Below, one piece after another: positions 1 to 6,086 of a stretch of DNA of 7,760 nucleotides. Position 1 is the first letter of the stretch; each line of letters starts with the position of its first letter. Source of the stretch: Bacillota bacterium (GTDB lineage: Bacteria > Bacillota > UBA4882 > UBA8346). The notes under the pieces were generated by a model, which worked only from the letters and a program-made list of their open reading frames with translations, was not told the DNA's origin and searched no databases. The stretch is taken from NCBI GenBank assembly GCA_003501335.1, contig DNPQ01000367.1:1-7760 (forward strand). The letters run 5' to 3'. Both the position numbers and the translations under genes were made by a program.

Positions 1-695
1 TGAAAGCTTATTTGGAAGGATACCGCGTAGCAGGCAAGACGGCTACCGCCCAAAAAGTTGAGCCGGGGAAACATGGCTATAGCTCCAGTAAGGTCATTTC
101 CTCTTTCATTGGCTATGCGCCTGCTGAAAACCCGCAGATTTTAGCATTGGTTATTCTTGATGAACCGGGCGGTCCGGTGCATTTTGGCGGAGTTATTGCC
201 GCTCCTGTCGTCGGAAACATATTTAAAGATGCACTCCGCTATTTAGGTGTTAAACCGTATTACGAGCCGGAAATTACAGCTAAAATGACTGGTGAAGAAG
301 TTGCGGTTCCTAATATTCAAAATTTGACGACGGATGAAGCAATTACCATATTACGGCGAAACCAACTTGGGTACAGGATGATAGGTAGCGGCGGTTATGT
401 ATTTGACCAAGTTCCGAAACCGGGTGCTGTAATCAACCGTAACAGTAAAGTAATTCTTTATTTTACCCCGGAAGCGGAATATCAGTTCAAGGGAGAAAAC
501 ATCCAACTGGTATTACCTAATTTTCAAGGCTTATCGCTTCGAAAAGTGAATGAGATTTTGGCAGAAATGGGATTGAAATTAACCGCTAAAGGAACTGGGG
601 TTGCGGTGGAGCAAAAGCCTGCTCCGGGAACTGTTATTGAACGCGGATCAATTGTTGATGTAACCTTTGCTCCTAAGGTAGATAATTTGCCCTAG
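1..695 (+). CDS. Class B penicillin-binding protein, C-terminal part with two PASTA domains (SpoVD/PBP2-like), 5' end outside window
   Basis: This is the C-terminal part of a peptidoglycan DD-transpeptidase that cross-links stem peptides outside the membrane, usually as the partner of a SEDS glycosyltransferase. The frame is open from the window edge (first full codon at 3-5) and stops with TAG at 693-695. The end of the transpeptidase domain is visible: VAGKTATAQK at 27-56, then IGYAPAENPQ and the APVVGNIFKDALRYLG segment that closes these domains. Two PASTA domains follow, at roughly 297-470 (VPNIQNLTTDEA... VPKPGAV) and 500-674 (LPNFQGLSLRKVNEIL... KPAPGTVIERGS). The SxxK and SxN motifs lie upstream of the window. 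The third active-site motif reads K-T-A rather than the usual K-T-G. Position directly upstream of murE fits a spoVD/pbpB/ftsI gene. SpoVD (sporulation) and PBP2B/FtsI (division) cannot be told apart from this fragment, so no symbol is given. Confidence 0.93.
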   Translation, partial: KAYLEGYRVAGKTATAQKVEPGKHGYSSSKVISSFIGYAPAENPQILALVILDEPGGPVHFGGVIAAPVVGNIFKDALRYLGVKPYYEPEITAKMTGEEVAVPNIQNLTTDEAITILRRNQLGYRMIGSGGYVFDQVPKPGAVINRNSKVILYFTPEAEYQFKGENIQLVLPNFQGLSLRKVNEILAEMGLKLTAKGTGVAVEQKPAPGTVIERGSIVDVTFAPKVDNLP

Positions 696-943
696 ATAAG
701 TCCTCAACGCAGTGAAGATCAAAATGAATATAATAAAGGATTATAATTCCAAAGTTGAGATAACTAGGATAGAAGTGCTGTTTTTGACACAAAATATTAA
801 TATTATTGACATGTTTTCCTTTTAATGAGAGCAGGATTGTGGTAGATTCTCACGAATAACCTTTAGTCGAAATCGATTGAAACACATTGATATCAATAAA
901 AAAGAAACTAGTGGCTAACGCGTGAGGAAGGAGTTTTCATCGA
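696..943 (+). other. Non-coding gap upstream of murE with promoter-like and palindromic elements
   Basis: This 248-base AT-rich stretch separates the PBP gene from murE and has no convincing gene. A 33-codon open frame at 724-825 lacks a clear ribosome binding site. Visible elements are: two TTGACA boxes at 784-789 and 806-811, neither with a good -10 box at normal spacing; a 12-base perfect palindrome AATATTAATATT at 793-804 between them; a candidate sigma-H promoter at 831-859; an 8-base palindrome AATCGATT at 871-878; and a 12-base palindrome ATTGATATCAAT at 886-897. CCTAG (691-695) and CTCAAC (703-708) can pair with CTAGG (764-768) and GTTGAG (754-759), giving a long interrupted stem. No strong intrinsic terminator is seen. 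The gap and its promoter signals suggest murE starts a new transcription unit; that is inference. Confidence 0.6.
831..859 (+). promoter_or_regulatory. Candidate sigma-H-type promoter for the murE block
   Basis: The -35-like element GCAGGATTG at 831-839 and the -10-like element CACGAATAA at 851-859 are 11 bases apart. The Bacillus sigma-H consensus, as I recall it, is RNAGGAWWW, 11-12 bases, RNNGAATWW. The AGGAWW and GAATWW cores match; the last base of the -35 element and the leading purine of the -10 element do not. The predicted start would be near 866, leaving a leader of about 78 bases before murE. Sigma-H also drives ftsAZ in Bacillus subtilis, so a role in a wall gene block of a spore former is reasonable. 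No housekeeping promoter of comparable quality was found in this gap. Confidence 0.4.
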
Positions 944-2422
944 GTGAAATTAGCGGAACTTATTAAGAATATTGCTGTTACTAAAATTTATGGTACAACG
1001 GATTGTGAGATCTTGGGTATCGCGCAAGACTCTCGCATCGTAAAAGCCAAGGATTTATTTATATGTATTAAAGGGCCACGATATAATGGGCATTTATATC
1101 TTAAGCAGGCTGCCGAAAATGGAGCGATTGCTGCCCTGGTCGAGGATTTACCAGATAACGATTTTGGTTTAACCTTGATTCAAGTTCCATCGGTCGATGA
1201 GGTTCTCAAAGAGTTAATCGGGACTTTTTATGATTATCCGGACCGCAAATTAAAGTTGATTGGCGTCACAGGCACTAACGGAAAAACCACGACCACTTAC
1301 TTGCTAAAAAGCATTTTGGAAGCGGCTGGTTACAAGGTAGGGTTAATTGGTACCATTGTAAATCTCATTGGCAATGAAGCCATTGCGACTTATAGCGCCC
1401 ATAATACAACTCCGGGAGTGCTTGATTTGCAAATATTATTCGCAAAAATGGTGCAAGCCGGAGTCGAATATGTTGTTATGGAAGTCTCATCTCATTCCAT
1501 TGCCCAATCAAGAATTGCCGGTCTATCATTCCGTTCCGGTATTTTCACTAATATTACCCAGGATCATTTAGACTATCACGGCACCTTTGAAGAATATTTG
1601 CGCGTAAAAACCAAATTTTTTGTGGATTTGCCGGTAGTTTCCTGGGCCATTATCAACGGGGATGATCCCCGGGCTGGTTATATTATTGAACGCACACCAG
1701 CAAAAGTGCTTACTTATGGTATTGAAAAAGAAGCTGAGATTCGAGCTGAAGGAGTTCAACTGGCTCCATCGGGCGCTAGTTTTACTGCTAATACGCCTCG
1801 AGGGAAAATAAAGTTAAATCTGAAATTGACCGGTTTTTTTAATATTTATAACAGCCTCAGTGCCTTAAGCTCTGCATTAGCTTTGGGAATTGACATGGAT
1901 GCGATAAAGCGGGGATTGGAAGCCATAACTGGTGTTCCGGGACGTTTTCAGTTGGTGCCTGGGGCCGTTAAGTTTGGCGTGATTGTTGATTTCGCTCATA
2001 CCCCAGATGGTTTGGAGAATATTTTAAAGACCGGACGAGGTCTTTCACCTCGCAGATTACTGCTGGTATTTGGTTGCGGCGGAGATCGTGATCGGACCAA
2101 AAGGCCAATCATGGGGGCGATTGCCGCTAAAATGGTGGATTTCACCATTATTACCTCGGATAACCCTCGTTCTGAAGAACCCGCTCAAATTATTCGGGAA
2201 ATCGAAGAGGGTTTTCTAAATGTCAGTCCTAAAGCACAATACCTTCTTGAAGCAGATCGGGCAAAGGCCATTCGGAAAGTGATCGCTATGGCCGAACCGG
2301 GTGATTTAGTATTGATTGCAGGAAAAGGTCATGAGACTGAGCAAATCTTTGCCGACCATACCATCCATTTCGATGATCGGGAGATCGCTGCAGAGGCACT
2401 GAAGGAGAAAAATCATGATTGA
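944..2422 (+). CDS. murE: UDP-MurNAc-L-Ala-D-Glu:meso-diaminopimelate ligase MurE
   Basis: This cytosolic Mur ligase adds the third stem residue to UDP-MurNAc-L-Ala-D-Glu using ATP. The 492 residues match the family's usual length. The N-terminal UDP-binding domain carries the DSR motif at 29-31. The ATP loop GVTGTNGKTTTT is at 107-118, TTPG at 155-158 and NITQDHLDYHG at 203-213. Lys222 in YLRVKTKFF aligns with the carbamylated lysine of the family. VPGRFQ is at 331-336 and DFAHTPDGL at 349-357. DNPRSEEP at 406-413 and GKGHE at 460-464 in the C-terminal domain are the signature of meso-DAP-adding rather than lysine-adding enzymes. The start is GTG, chosen because AAGGAG at 928-933 lies 10 bases upstream and the protein begins like other MurE proteins (MKLAELI). 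It overlaps murF by 8 bases, so the two are probably translationally coupled. No truncation or missing key residue is seen. Confidence 0.97.
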   Translation: MKLAELIKNIAVTKIYGTTDCEILGIAQDSRIVKAKDLFICIKGPRYNGHLYLKQAAENGAIAALVEDLPDNDFGLTLIQVPSVDEVLKELIGTFYDYPDRKLKLIGVTGTNGKTTTTYLLKSILEAAGYKVGLIGTIVNLIGNEAIATYSAHNTTPGVLDLQILFAKMVQAGVEYVVMEVSSHSIAQSRIAGLSFRSGIFTNITQDHLDYHGTFEEYLRVKTKFFVDLPVVSWAIINGDDPRAGYIIERTPAKVLTYGIEKEAEIRAEGVQLAPSGASFTANTPRGKIKLNLKLTGFFNIYNSLSALSSALALGIDMDAIKRGLEAITGVPGRFQLVPGAVKFGVIVDFAHTPDGLENILKTGRGLSPRRLLLVFGCGGDRDRTKRPIMGAIAAKMVDFTIITSDNPRSEEPAQIIREIEEGFLNVSPKAQYLLEADRAKAIRKVIAMAEPGDLVLIAGKGHETEQIFADHTIHFDDREIAAEALKEKNHD

Positions 2423-3797
2423 TTTTACTTTGGATGAACTCAAGGCGGCTACGGGAGGAATACTGATTCAGCAGAGCTCCGTTCGATCTTTTGCCGGAGT
2501 CAGTACAGATTCACGGCATGTCAATCCGGGCGAGATTTTTATAGCATTAAAAGGTGAACATTTTAACGGTCATGATTTTTTGGCTACAGCAGTTCAGATG
2601 GGTGCTGCAGCTTTGATTGTTATGGATGATGGGCCGGCTTTTGATGGAATTACCATTATTAAAGTATTGGATACCTTGAAAGCATTAGGGGACATCGCCC
2701 GTTTTCACCGGCGACGTTTCCAGACGCCATTAATCGCGATTACCGGAAGTAATGGCAAAACGACGACCAAGGATTTAGTCGCTTCGATATTGGGGCAAGA
2801 ATTGCCGCTGGTGAAAACCGAGGCTAATTTTAATAATGAGATTGGACTTCCTTTAACGCTTTTAAAAATACGTTCGCAGACAAAAGCGATTGTTGTTGAA
2901 ATGGGTATGAGAGGTTTGGGGCAAATCCGAAATCTGGCCGGTATTGCGGAACCCACGATTGGGTTGGTTACCAATGTGGGCCTTACCCATTTGGAGCTTC
3001 TGAAAACCCAGCAAAATATAGCCAAAGCAAAGTCAGAATTAATTGAAGCCTTACCCAATGATGGTTTGGCATTTTTAAACGGCGATGATCTTTTGGTGCG
3101 TGAGATGCAATACAGAACCAAAGCTAGAAAAGTATTTTACGGTATGGAAGGACCTGATTTGGATTATCAGGCTGAAGTTATTGAAATGACTGATTCCGGT
3201 TCCCGTTTTAAGGCTATTTTTAAAAATGGAAGTTTAGTCATAACCCTGCCGATTCCAGGCCGTCATAATATTATGAATGCGCTTGCCGCCATTGCTGTGG
3301 CTAAAGAATTAGGAATTTCCGAACAAAATATCCAAAAGGGTTTGGCGGAGCCTGTACTTAGTGGTAAACGGTTGAATATCATCGAAAAAAATGGTTATCG
3401 CATTATTGATGACACTTATAATGCCAGCCCGACATCGGTTAAAGCTGCAATCGATGTTTTAGATTCAAGTCAGTCCAGGGAACGGAAAATTGCAGTACTG
3501 GCTGATATGTTGGAATTGGGACCGACTTCGGCAGAAATTCATTATGATATAGGTGCTTATGCAGCAGAAAAGGGAATTGATCATCTTTTTGCATGCGGAG
3601 TTTTAGGCGAACAGTTTTCCAAAGGGATGAATGATCGGACGAAAGGCCGCGGCGAATATTTTTCGGATAAACAAGCTTTAATTGATAGGCTGAAGGCGTA
3701 TATTAAACCGGGAGATTTTATCCTGGTTAAAGGTTCCCGTGGGATGAAAATGGAAGAAATCGTAAGCGCCTTATCCACGGAGGAGGTTCAAATTTAA
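2415..3797 (+). CDS. murF: UDP-MurNAc-tripeptide:D-alanyl-D-alanine ligase MurF
   Basis: MurF adds the D-Ala-D-Ala dipeptide to the UDP-MurNAc tripeptide, completing the cytosolic UDP-MurNAc-pentapeptide. At 460 residues it is of normal length. Visible motifs, in order: TDSR at 31-34 and FIALKGEHFNGHDF at 42-55 in the UDP-binding domain; the ATP loop ITGSNGKTTTKD at 109-120; NFNNEIGLPLTLL at 138-150; VEMGMRGLGQI at 161-171; TNVGLTHLELL at 186-196; PGRHNIMNALAA at 281-292; DDTYNASPTSVKAA at 332-345; LADMLELG at 362-369; and VKGSRGMKMEE at 438-448. The ATG lies inside the end of murE, with AAGGAG at 2402-2407 seven bases upstream. The stop TAA shares its last base with the ATG of mraY (TAATG), another coupled junction. 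Placing murF directly after murE is common in Bacillota and Proteobacteria dcw clusters. Confidence 0.97.
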   Translation: MIDFTLDELKAATGGILIQQSSVRSFAGVSTDSRHVNPGEIFIALKGEHFNGHDFLATAVQMGAAALIVMDDGPAFDGITIIKVLDTLKALGDIARFHRRRFQTPLIAITGSNGKTTTKDLVASILGQELPLVKTEANFNNEIGLPLTLLKIRSQTKAIVVEMGMRGLGQIRNLAGIAEPTIGLVTNVGLTHLELLKTQQNIAKAKSELIEALPNDGLAFLNGDDLLVREMQYRTKARKVFYGMEGPDLDYQAEVIEMTDSGSRFKAIFKNGSLVITLPIPGRHNIMNALAAIAVAKELGISEQNIQKGLAEPVLSGKRLNIIEKNGYRIIDDTYNASPTSVKAAIDVLDSSQSRERKIAVLADMLELGPTSAEIHYDIGAYAAEKGIDHLFACGVLGEQFSKGMNDRTKGRGEYFSDKQALIDRLKAYIKPGDFILVKGSRGMKMEEIVSALSTEEVQI

Positions 3798-4780
3798 TGA
3801 CTCTTTTACTTAAACTTATTTTTGCAGCTTTCATCGCTTTTCTTGTTTCATTGGCATTAGGTCCGTTTACGATTAAACTTTTGCATCGGTTAAAATTCGG
3901 ACAGAGTATTCGGACAGATGGACCCCAAACCCACCTGAAAAAAGCAGGAACTCCGACGATGGGTGGAGTTTTAATTTTATTTTCTTTGGTCATAGGATTG
4001 TTATTCGTTCGGGCACTTTCACCAGTTGTTCTTTGGCTTATATTTTTAACCTTGAGTTTTGGTTTGATTGGATTGGTGGATGATTTAATCATTATTGTCA
4101 CCAAAAAATCATTAGGCCTTACGGCGCGTCAAAAATTATTTGCCCAAATTCTATTTGCCGGATTGGCTGTATTTTTTATGATTCGCAATCAGTTTCCAAC
4201 TTCGCAGTTGGTTCCGTTTTCAAATCTTCAGTTAACCTTCCCGGCAGGTGGATTTGGAAACCCCGTCTTTTTTTTGTATGCAGTGTTTGTGATTGTGGCT
4301 TTCTCAAATGCAGTCAACCTTACGGATGGTCTCGACGGTTTGGCGGGAGGGACAACAGCTATCGCGGCATTGTTTTTAGGCGCTTTGACTTTATTTCAAC
4401 ATCAACCGGACTTGGCGATTTTTTCATTCGCATTAGCCGGAGCTTGTGTTGGATTTGTTTGGTTTAATGGACCTCCGGCTCAGGTCTTTATGGGAGATAC
4501 AGGTTCTTTGGCTTTGGGAGCGGGATTAGCGGGTATTTCTCTATTTAGTCAAATGAGCCTTTTTTTTGTGATCGTTGGTGGTATCTTTGTAGCGGAGAAT
4601 TTATCCGTTGTCATTCAAGTAACTTCTTATAAAACCACCGGTAAACGGGTTTTCCGGATGAGTCCGATTCATCATCATTTTGAACTTGGTGGCATGGTGG
4701 AGCCCAAAATCATGATTCGTTTTTGGATTATTGGTATCGCGTTAGGAAGTATCGGAATTCTTGGCTATATAATCCGTTAG
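3797..4780 (+). CDS. mraY: Phospho-N-acetylmuramoyl-pentapeptide transferase MraY (lipid I synthase)
   Basis: MraY is the integral membrane enzyme that moves phospho-MurNAc-pentapeptide from UDP onto undecaprenyl phosphate to form lipid I. The protein has 327 residues, typical of Gram-positive MraY, with about ten hydrophobic segments spread along its length. Family motifs are intact: GTPTMGG at 51-57, the paired aspartates in GLVDDLIII (95-96), NAVNLTDGLDGLAGG at 171-185 with the third key aspartate, FNGPPAQVFMGDTGSLALGA at 223-242, and the cytoplasmic histidine loop SPIHHHFEL at 289-297. The start is ATG at 3797, preceded by GGAGGAGG at 3779-3786 and overlapping the murF stop by one base. 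The next gene downstream is the SEDS protein after a 37-base gap; murD, which often follows mraY, is missing. Nothing suggests damage or unusual composition. Confidence 0.97.
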   Translation: MTLLLKLIFAAFIAFLVSLALGPFTIKLLHRLKFGQSIRTDGPQTHLKKAGTPTMGGVLILFSLVIGLLFVRALSPVVLWLIFLTLSFGLIGLVDDLIIIVTKKSLGLTARQKLFAQILFAGLAVFFMIRNQFPTSQLVPFSNLQLTFPAGGFGNPVFFLYAVFVIVAFSNAVNLTDGLDGLAGGTTAIAALFLGALTLFQHQPDLAIFSFALAGACVGFVWFNGPPAQVFMGDTGSLALGAGLAGISLFSQMSLFFVIVGGIFVAENLSVVIQVTSYKTTGKRVFRMSPIHHHFELGGMVEPKIMIRFWIIGIALGSIGILGYIIR

Positions 4781-4802
4781 GAACGTTGAAATATTGAAAT
4801 AT

Positions 4803-4807
4803 GGAGG
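4803..4807 (+). promoter_or_regulatory. Ribosome binding site that decides the ftsW start
   Basis: GGAGG at 4803-4807 lies 10 bases before an in-frame TTG at 4818. The only upstream alternative, TTG at 4794, has the weaker AGGAA (4779-4783) 10 bases before it, and using it would make GGAGG part of the coding sequence. The 4818 start gives a protein that begins MKRNPSDLFLF, the usual short polar N-terminus ahead of the first membrane segment in FtsW/SpoVE proteins. Confidence 0.65.
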
Positions 4808-4817
4808 CCCCGCTGCC

Positions 4818-5918
4818 TTGAAGCGTAATCCTTCCGATCTGTTTTTATTTACAATCGTCATGGCTTTGCTGGTGCTCGGTTTAATTATGGTAACGAGCGC
4901 CAGCGCTCCAGAATCATTATCCGATACCGGTGGAATGAGTGTTTTTCATTATGGATTTCGCCAGTTGATTTTCGCCATTATCGGTATTGGTCTAATGTTC
5001 TTTATGATGAAGTTTCCCTATCAATATTTAAAACGATTTACATTGCCGGTGTCGATTGTATCATTAATTCTTTTAATTGTAGTCTTGCTTTTTGAGGCCA
5101 AGAAAGGTTCAAATCGTTGGATTGATTTGGGTTTATTTTTTCAAATCCAACCTTCGGAACTGGCTAAATTAGCTGTGATTATGTTTATAGCTCATTATTT
5201 GTCCGAGATAAAAAAAGGCGTAAATAATTTTATTGTTGGAATGGTCATTCCCCTCGTTTGCGTATCCATTGTTTGTATGTTAATCATGAAGGAGCCGGAT
5301 CTGGGTACGACGATTGTGATTTTTGCAACCTTTATGATGATGCTTTTTGCCGGAGGGGTTCCTATATCTTACATGAGTTTTTTAGGCTTTGCCGGTTTTG
5401 GCGTGGGAATCGTGATGGCGGTCAATGCTGATTATCGCTTAAAACGGTTGATTGCCTTTTTGAACCCTTGGAAAGATCCCCAGGGAGACGGATGGCAGAT
5501 TATTCAGTCATTATATGCTTTAGGTTCAGGTGGACCTTTTGGTTTGGGTCTCGGGATGAGCCGCCAAAAATTTCATTATTTGCCGGAGGCCCATACCGAT
5601 TATATATTTTCAATTCTCGGCGAAGAGTTGGGCCTGCTTGGGACGGTGACAGTACTGATCCTGTTTTTCTTTTTGGCCTGGCGTGGTTATAAAATTGCCA
5701 TTTCTTGTCAAGATCCCTATGGAAGGATGTTGGCTACCGGTATTACTTCGTGGTTGGTATTTCAGGCTATTTTAAATATTGGAGTGGTGACTTCATCGAT
5801 TCCGGTAACGGGTATTACTTTGCCATTTTTAAGTTATGGAGGATCTTCCTTGATTGTAAGTCTTTTCAGTATTGGAGTTTTGCTTAATATTTCCAAGGAC
5901 ACAGTAGCATCCGATTGA
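4818..5918 (+). CDS. ftsW: SEDS-family peptidoglycan glycosyltransferase, FtsW/SpoVE type
   Basis: This multi-pass membrane protein belongs to the SEDS family (FtsW, RodA, SpoVE), which polymerises lipid II into glycan strands together with a class B PBP such as the one encoded at the window start. From the TTG at 4818 it has 366 residues, the length of Bacillus SpoVE; a less likely TTG at 4794 would add eight. About ten membrane segments are visible. Signature stretches are NRWIDLG at 99-105, QIQPSELAKLAVI at 109-121, KEPDLGTT at 158-165, YRLKRLIAFLNPW at 206-218, GDGWQIIQSLYALGSGG at 223-239, GLGMSRQKFHYLPEAHTDYIFSILGEELG at 244-272 (Asp261 sits at the conserved extracellular aspartate thought to be essential) and TGITLPFLSYGGSS at 331-344. 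The dcw setting favours FtsW or SpoVE over RodA; the division and sporulation forms cannot be separated here. The product ends the murE-murF-mraY-ftsW block. Confidence 0.93.
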   Translation: MKRNPSDLFLFTIVMALLVLGLIMVTSASAPESLSDTGGMSVFHYGFRQLIFAIIGIGLMFFMMKFPYQYLKRFTLPVSIVSLILLIVVLLFEAKKGSNRWIDLGLFFQIQPSELAKLAVIMFIAHYLSEIKKGVNNFIVGMVIPLVCVSIVCMLIMKEPDLGTTIVIFATFMMMLFAGGVPISYMSFLGFAGFGVGIVMAVNADYRLKRLIAFLNPWKDPQGDGWQIIQSLYALGSGGPFGLGLGMSRQKFHYLPEAHTDYIFSILGEELGLLGTVTVLILFFFLAWRGYKIAISCQDPYGRMLATGITSWLVFQAILNIGVVTSSIPVTGITLPFLSYGGSSLIVSLFSIGVLLNISKDTVASD

Positions 5919-5942
5919 AAATCAGATTTTATGCGTTAAGAT
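5915..5942 (+). promoter_or_regulatory. Candidate housekeeping promoter for murG, overlapping the ftsW stop codon
   Basis: TTGAAA at 5915-5920 (5 of 6 to TTGACA) and TAAGAT at 5937-5942 (4 of 6 to TATAAT) are 16 bases apart. Transcription would begin near 5949 and give a leader of about 217 bases before murG. A second, weaker candidate is TTGATT at 6023-6028, 17 bases, TAGAGT at 6046-6051, with a TG just upstream of the -10 (6043-6044). In AT-rich DNA such matches arise by chance, so both are tentative. Confidence 0.27.
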
Positions 5943-5970
5943 TTAGTATTTAATGAAGGCGGAAAGCTTG

Positions 5971-6048
5971 ATGAGGGAAATTAACTTTGCTGATGGATAT
6001 TGGAGCCAAATCAATAGGAATTTTGATTCATTGATGTTTTATTGGTAG
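5971..6048 (+). other. Possible leader-peptide open frame upstream of murG
   Basis: An ATG at 5971 opens a 25-codon frame that ends FYW followed by TAG at 6046-6048; an in-frame ATG at 5953 would extend it to 31 codons. Purine-rich sequence (AAGG at 5956-5959 and GGAAAG at 5961-5966) precedes the 5971 start at near-usable distances. The peptide has two Trp, two Tyr and three Phe, and its stop codon lies within the overlapping hairpins upstream of murG. It resembles no family I know. A chance open frame is the more likely explanation, so this is reported as a candidate only. Confidence 0.15.
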
Positions 6049-6050
6049 AG

Positions 6051-6086
6051 TTACCATCAATTTAATGCTAATGGTAAGAATTTTTT
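6051..6086 (+). terminator. Weak terminator-like hairpin in the murG leader
   Basis: TTACCAT at 6051-6057 can pair with ATGGTAA at 6071-6077 (7 pairs, only two of them G-C) across a 13-base loop. After three bases comes a run of six T at 6081-6086. The stem is weak for an intrinsic terminator. The 5' arm can instead pair upstream: TACCA at 6052-6056 with TGGTA at 6043-6047, and TCAAT at 6057-6061 with ATTGA at 6030-6034. The two folds exclude each other, which is the geometry of an attenuator, though the pairings are short. Confidence 0.2.

Noticed and set aside
784..812. Housekeeping promoters based on the TTGACA boxes at 784 and 806.
   Set aside because: Neither box has a TATAAT-like sequence 16-18 bases downstream.
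724..825. A 33-codon open frame in the gap between the PBP gene and murE.
   Set aside because: No clear ribosome binding site precedes its ATG, it resembles no known family, and an AT-rich gap of this size can hold such a frame by chance.
2705..3121. A 138-codon open frame on the minus strand within murF.
   Set aside because: It lies wholly antisense to an intact, motif-complete murF and shows no protein family features.
3771..3779. TTATCCACG, an 8 of 9 match to a DnaA box.
   Set aside because: It is a single site inside the 3' end of murF that also forms part of the mraY leader; no cluster of boxes or AT-rich unwinding region accompanies it.
3727..4104. A 125-codon minus-strand open frame across the murF-mraY junction.
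   Set aside because: It is antisense to two well-supported genes and its translation lacks any recognisable domain.
4794..4817. Upstream TTG start for ftsW at 4794.
   Set aside because: Its ribosome binding site is weaker, and GGAGG at 4803-4807 favours the in-frame TTG at 4818, which also gives the usual 366-residue length.
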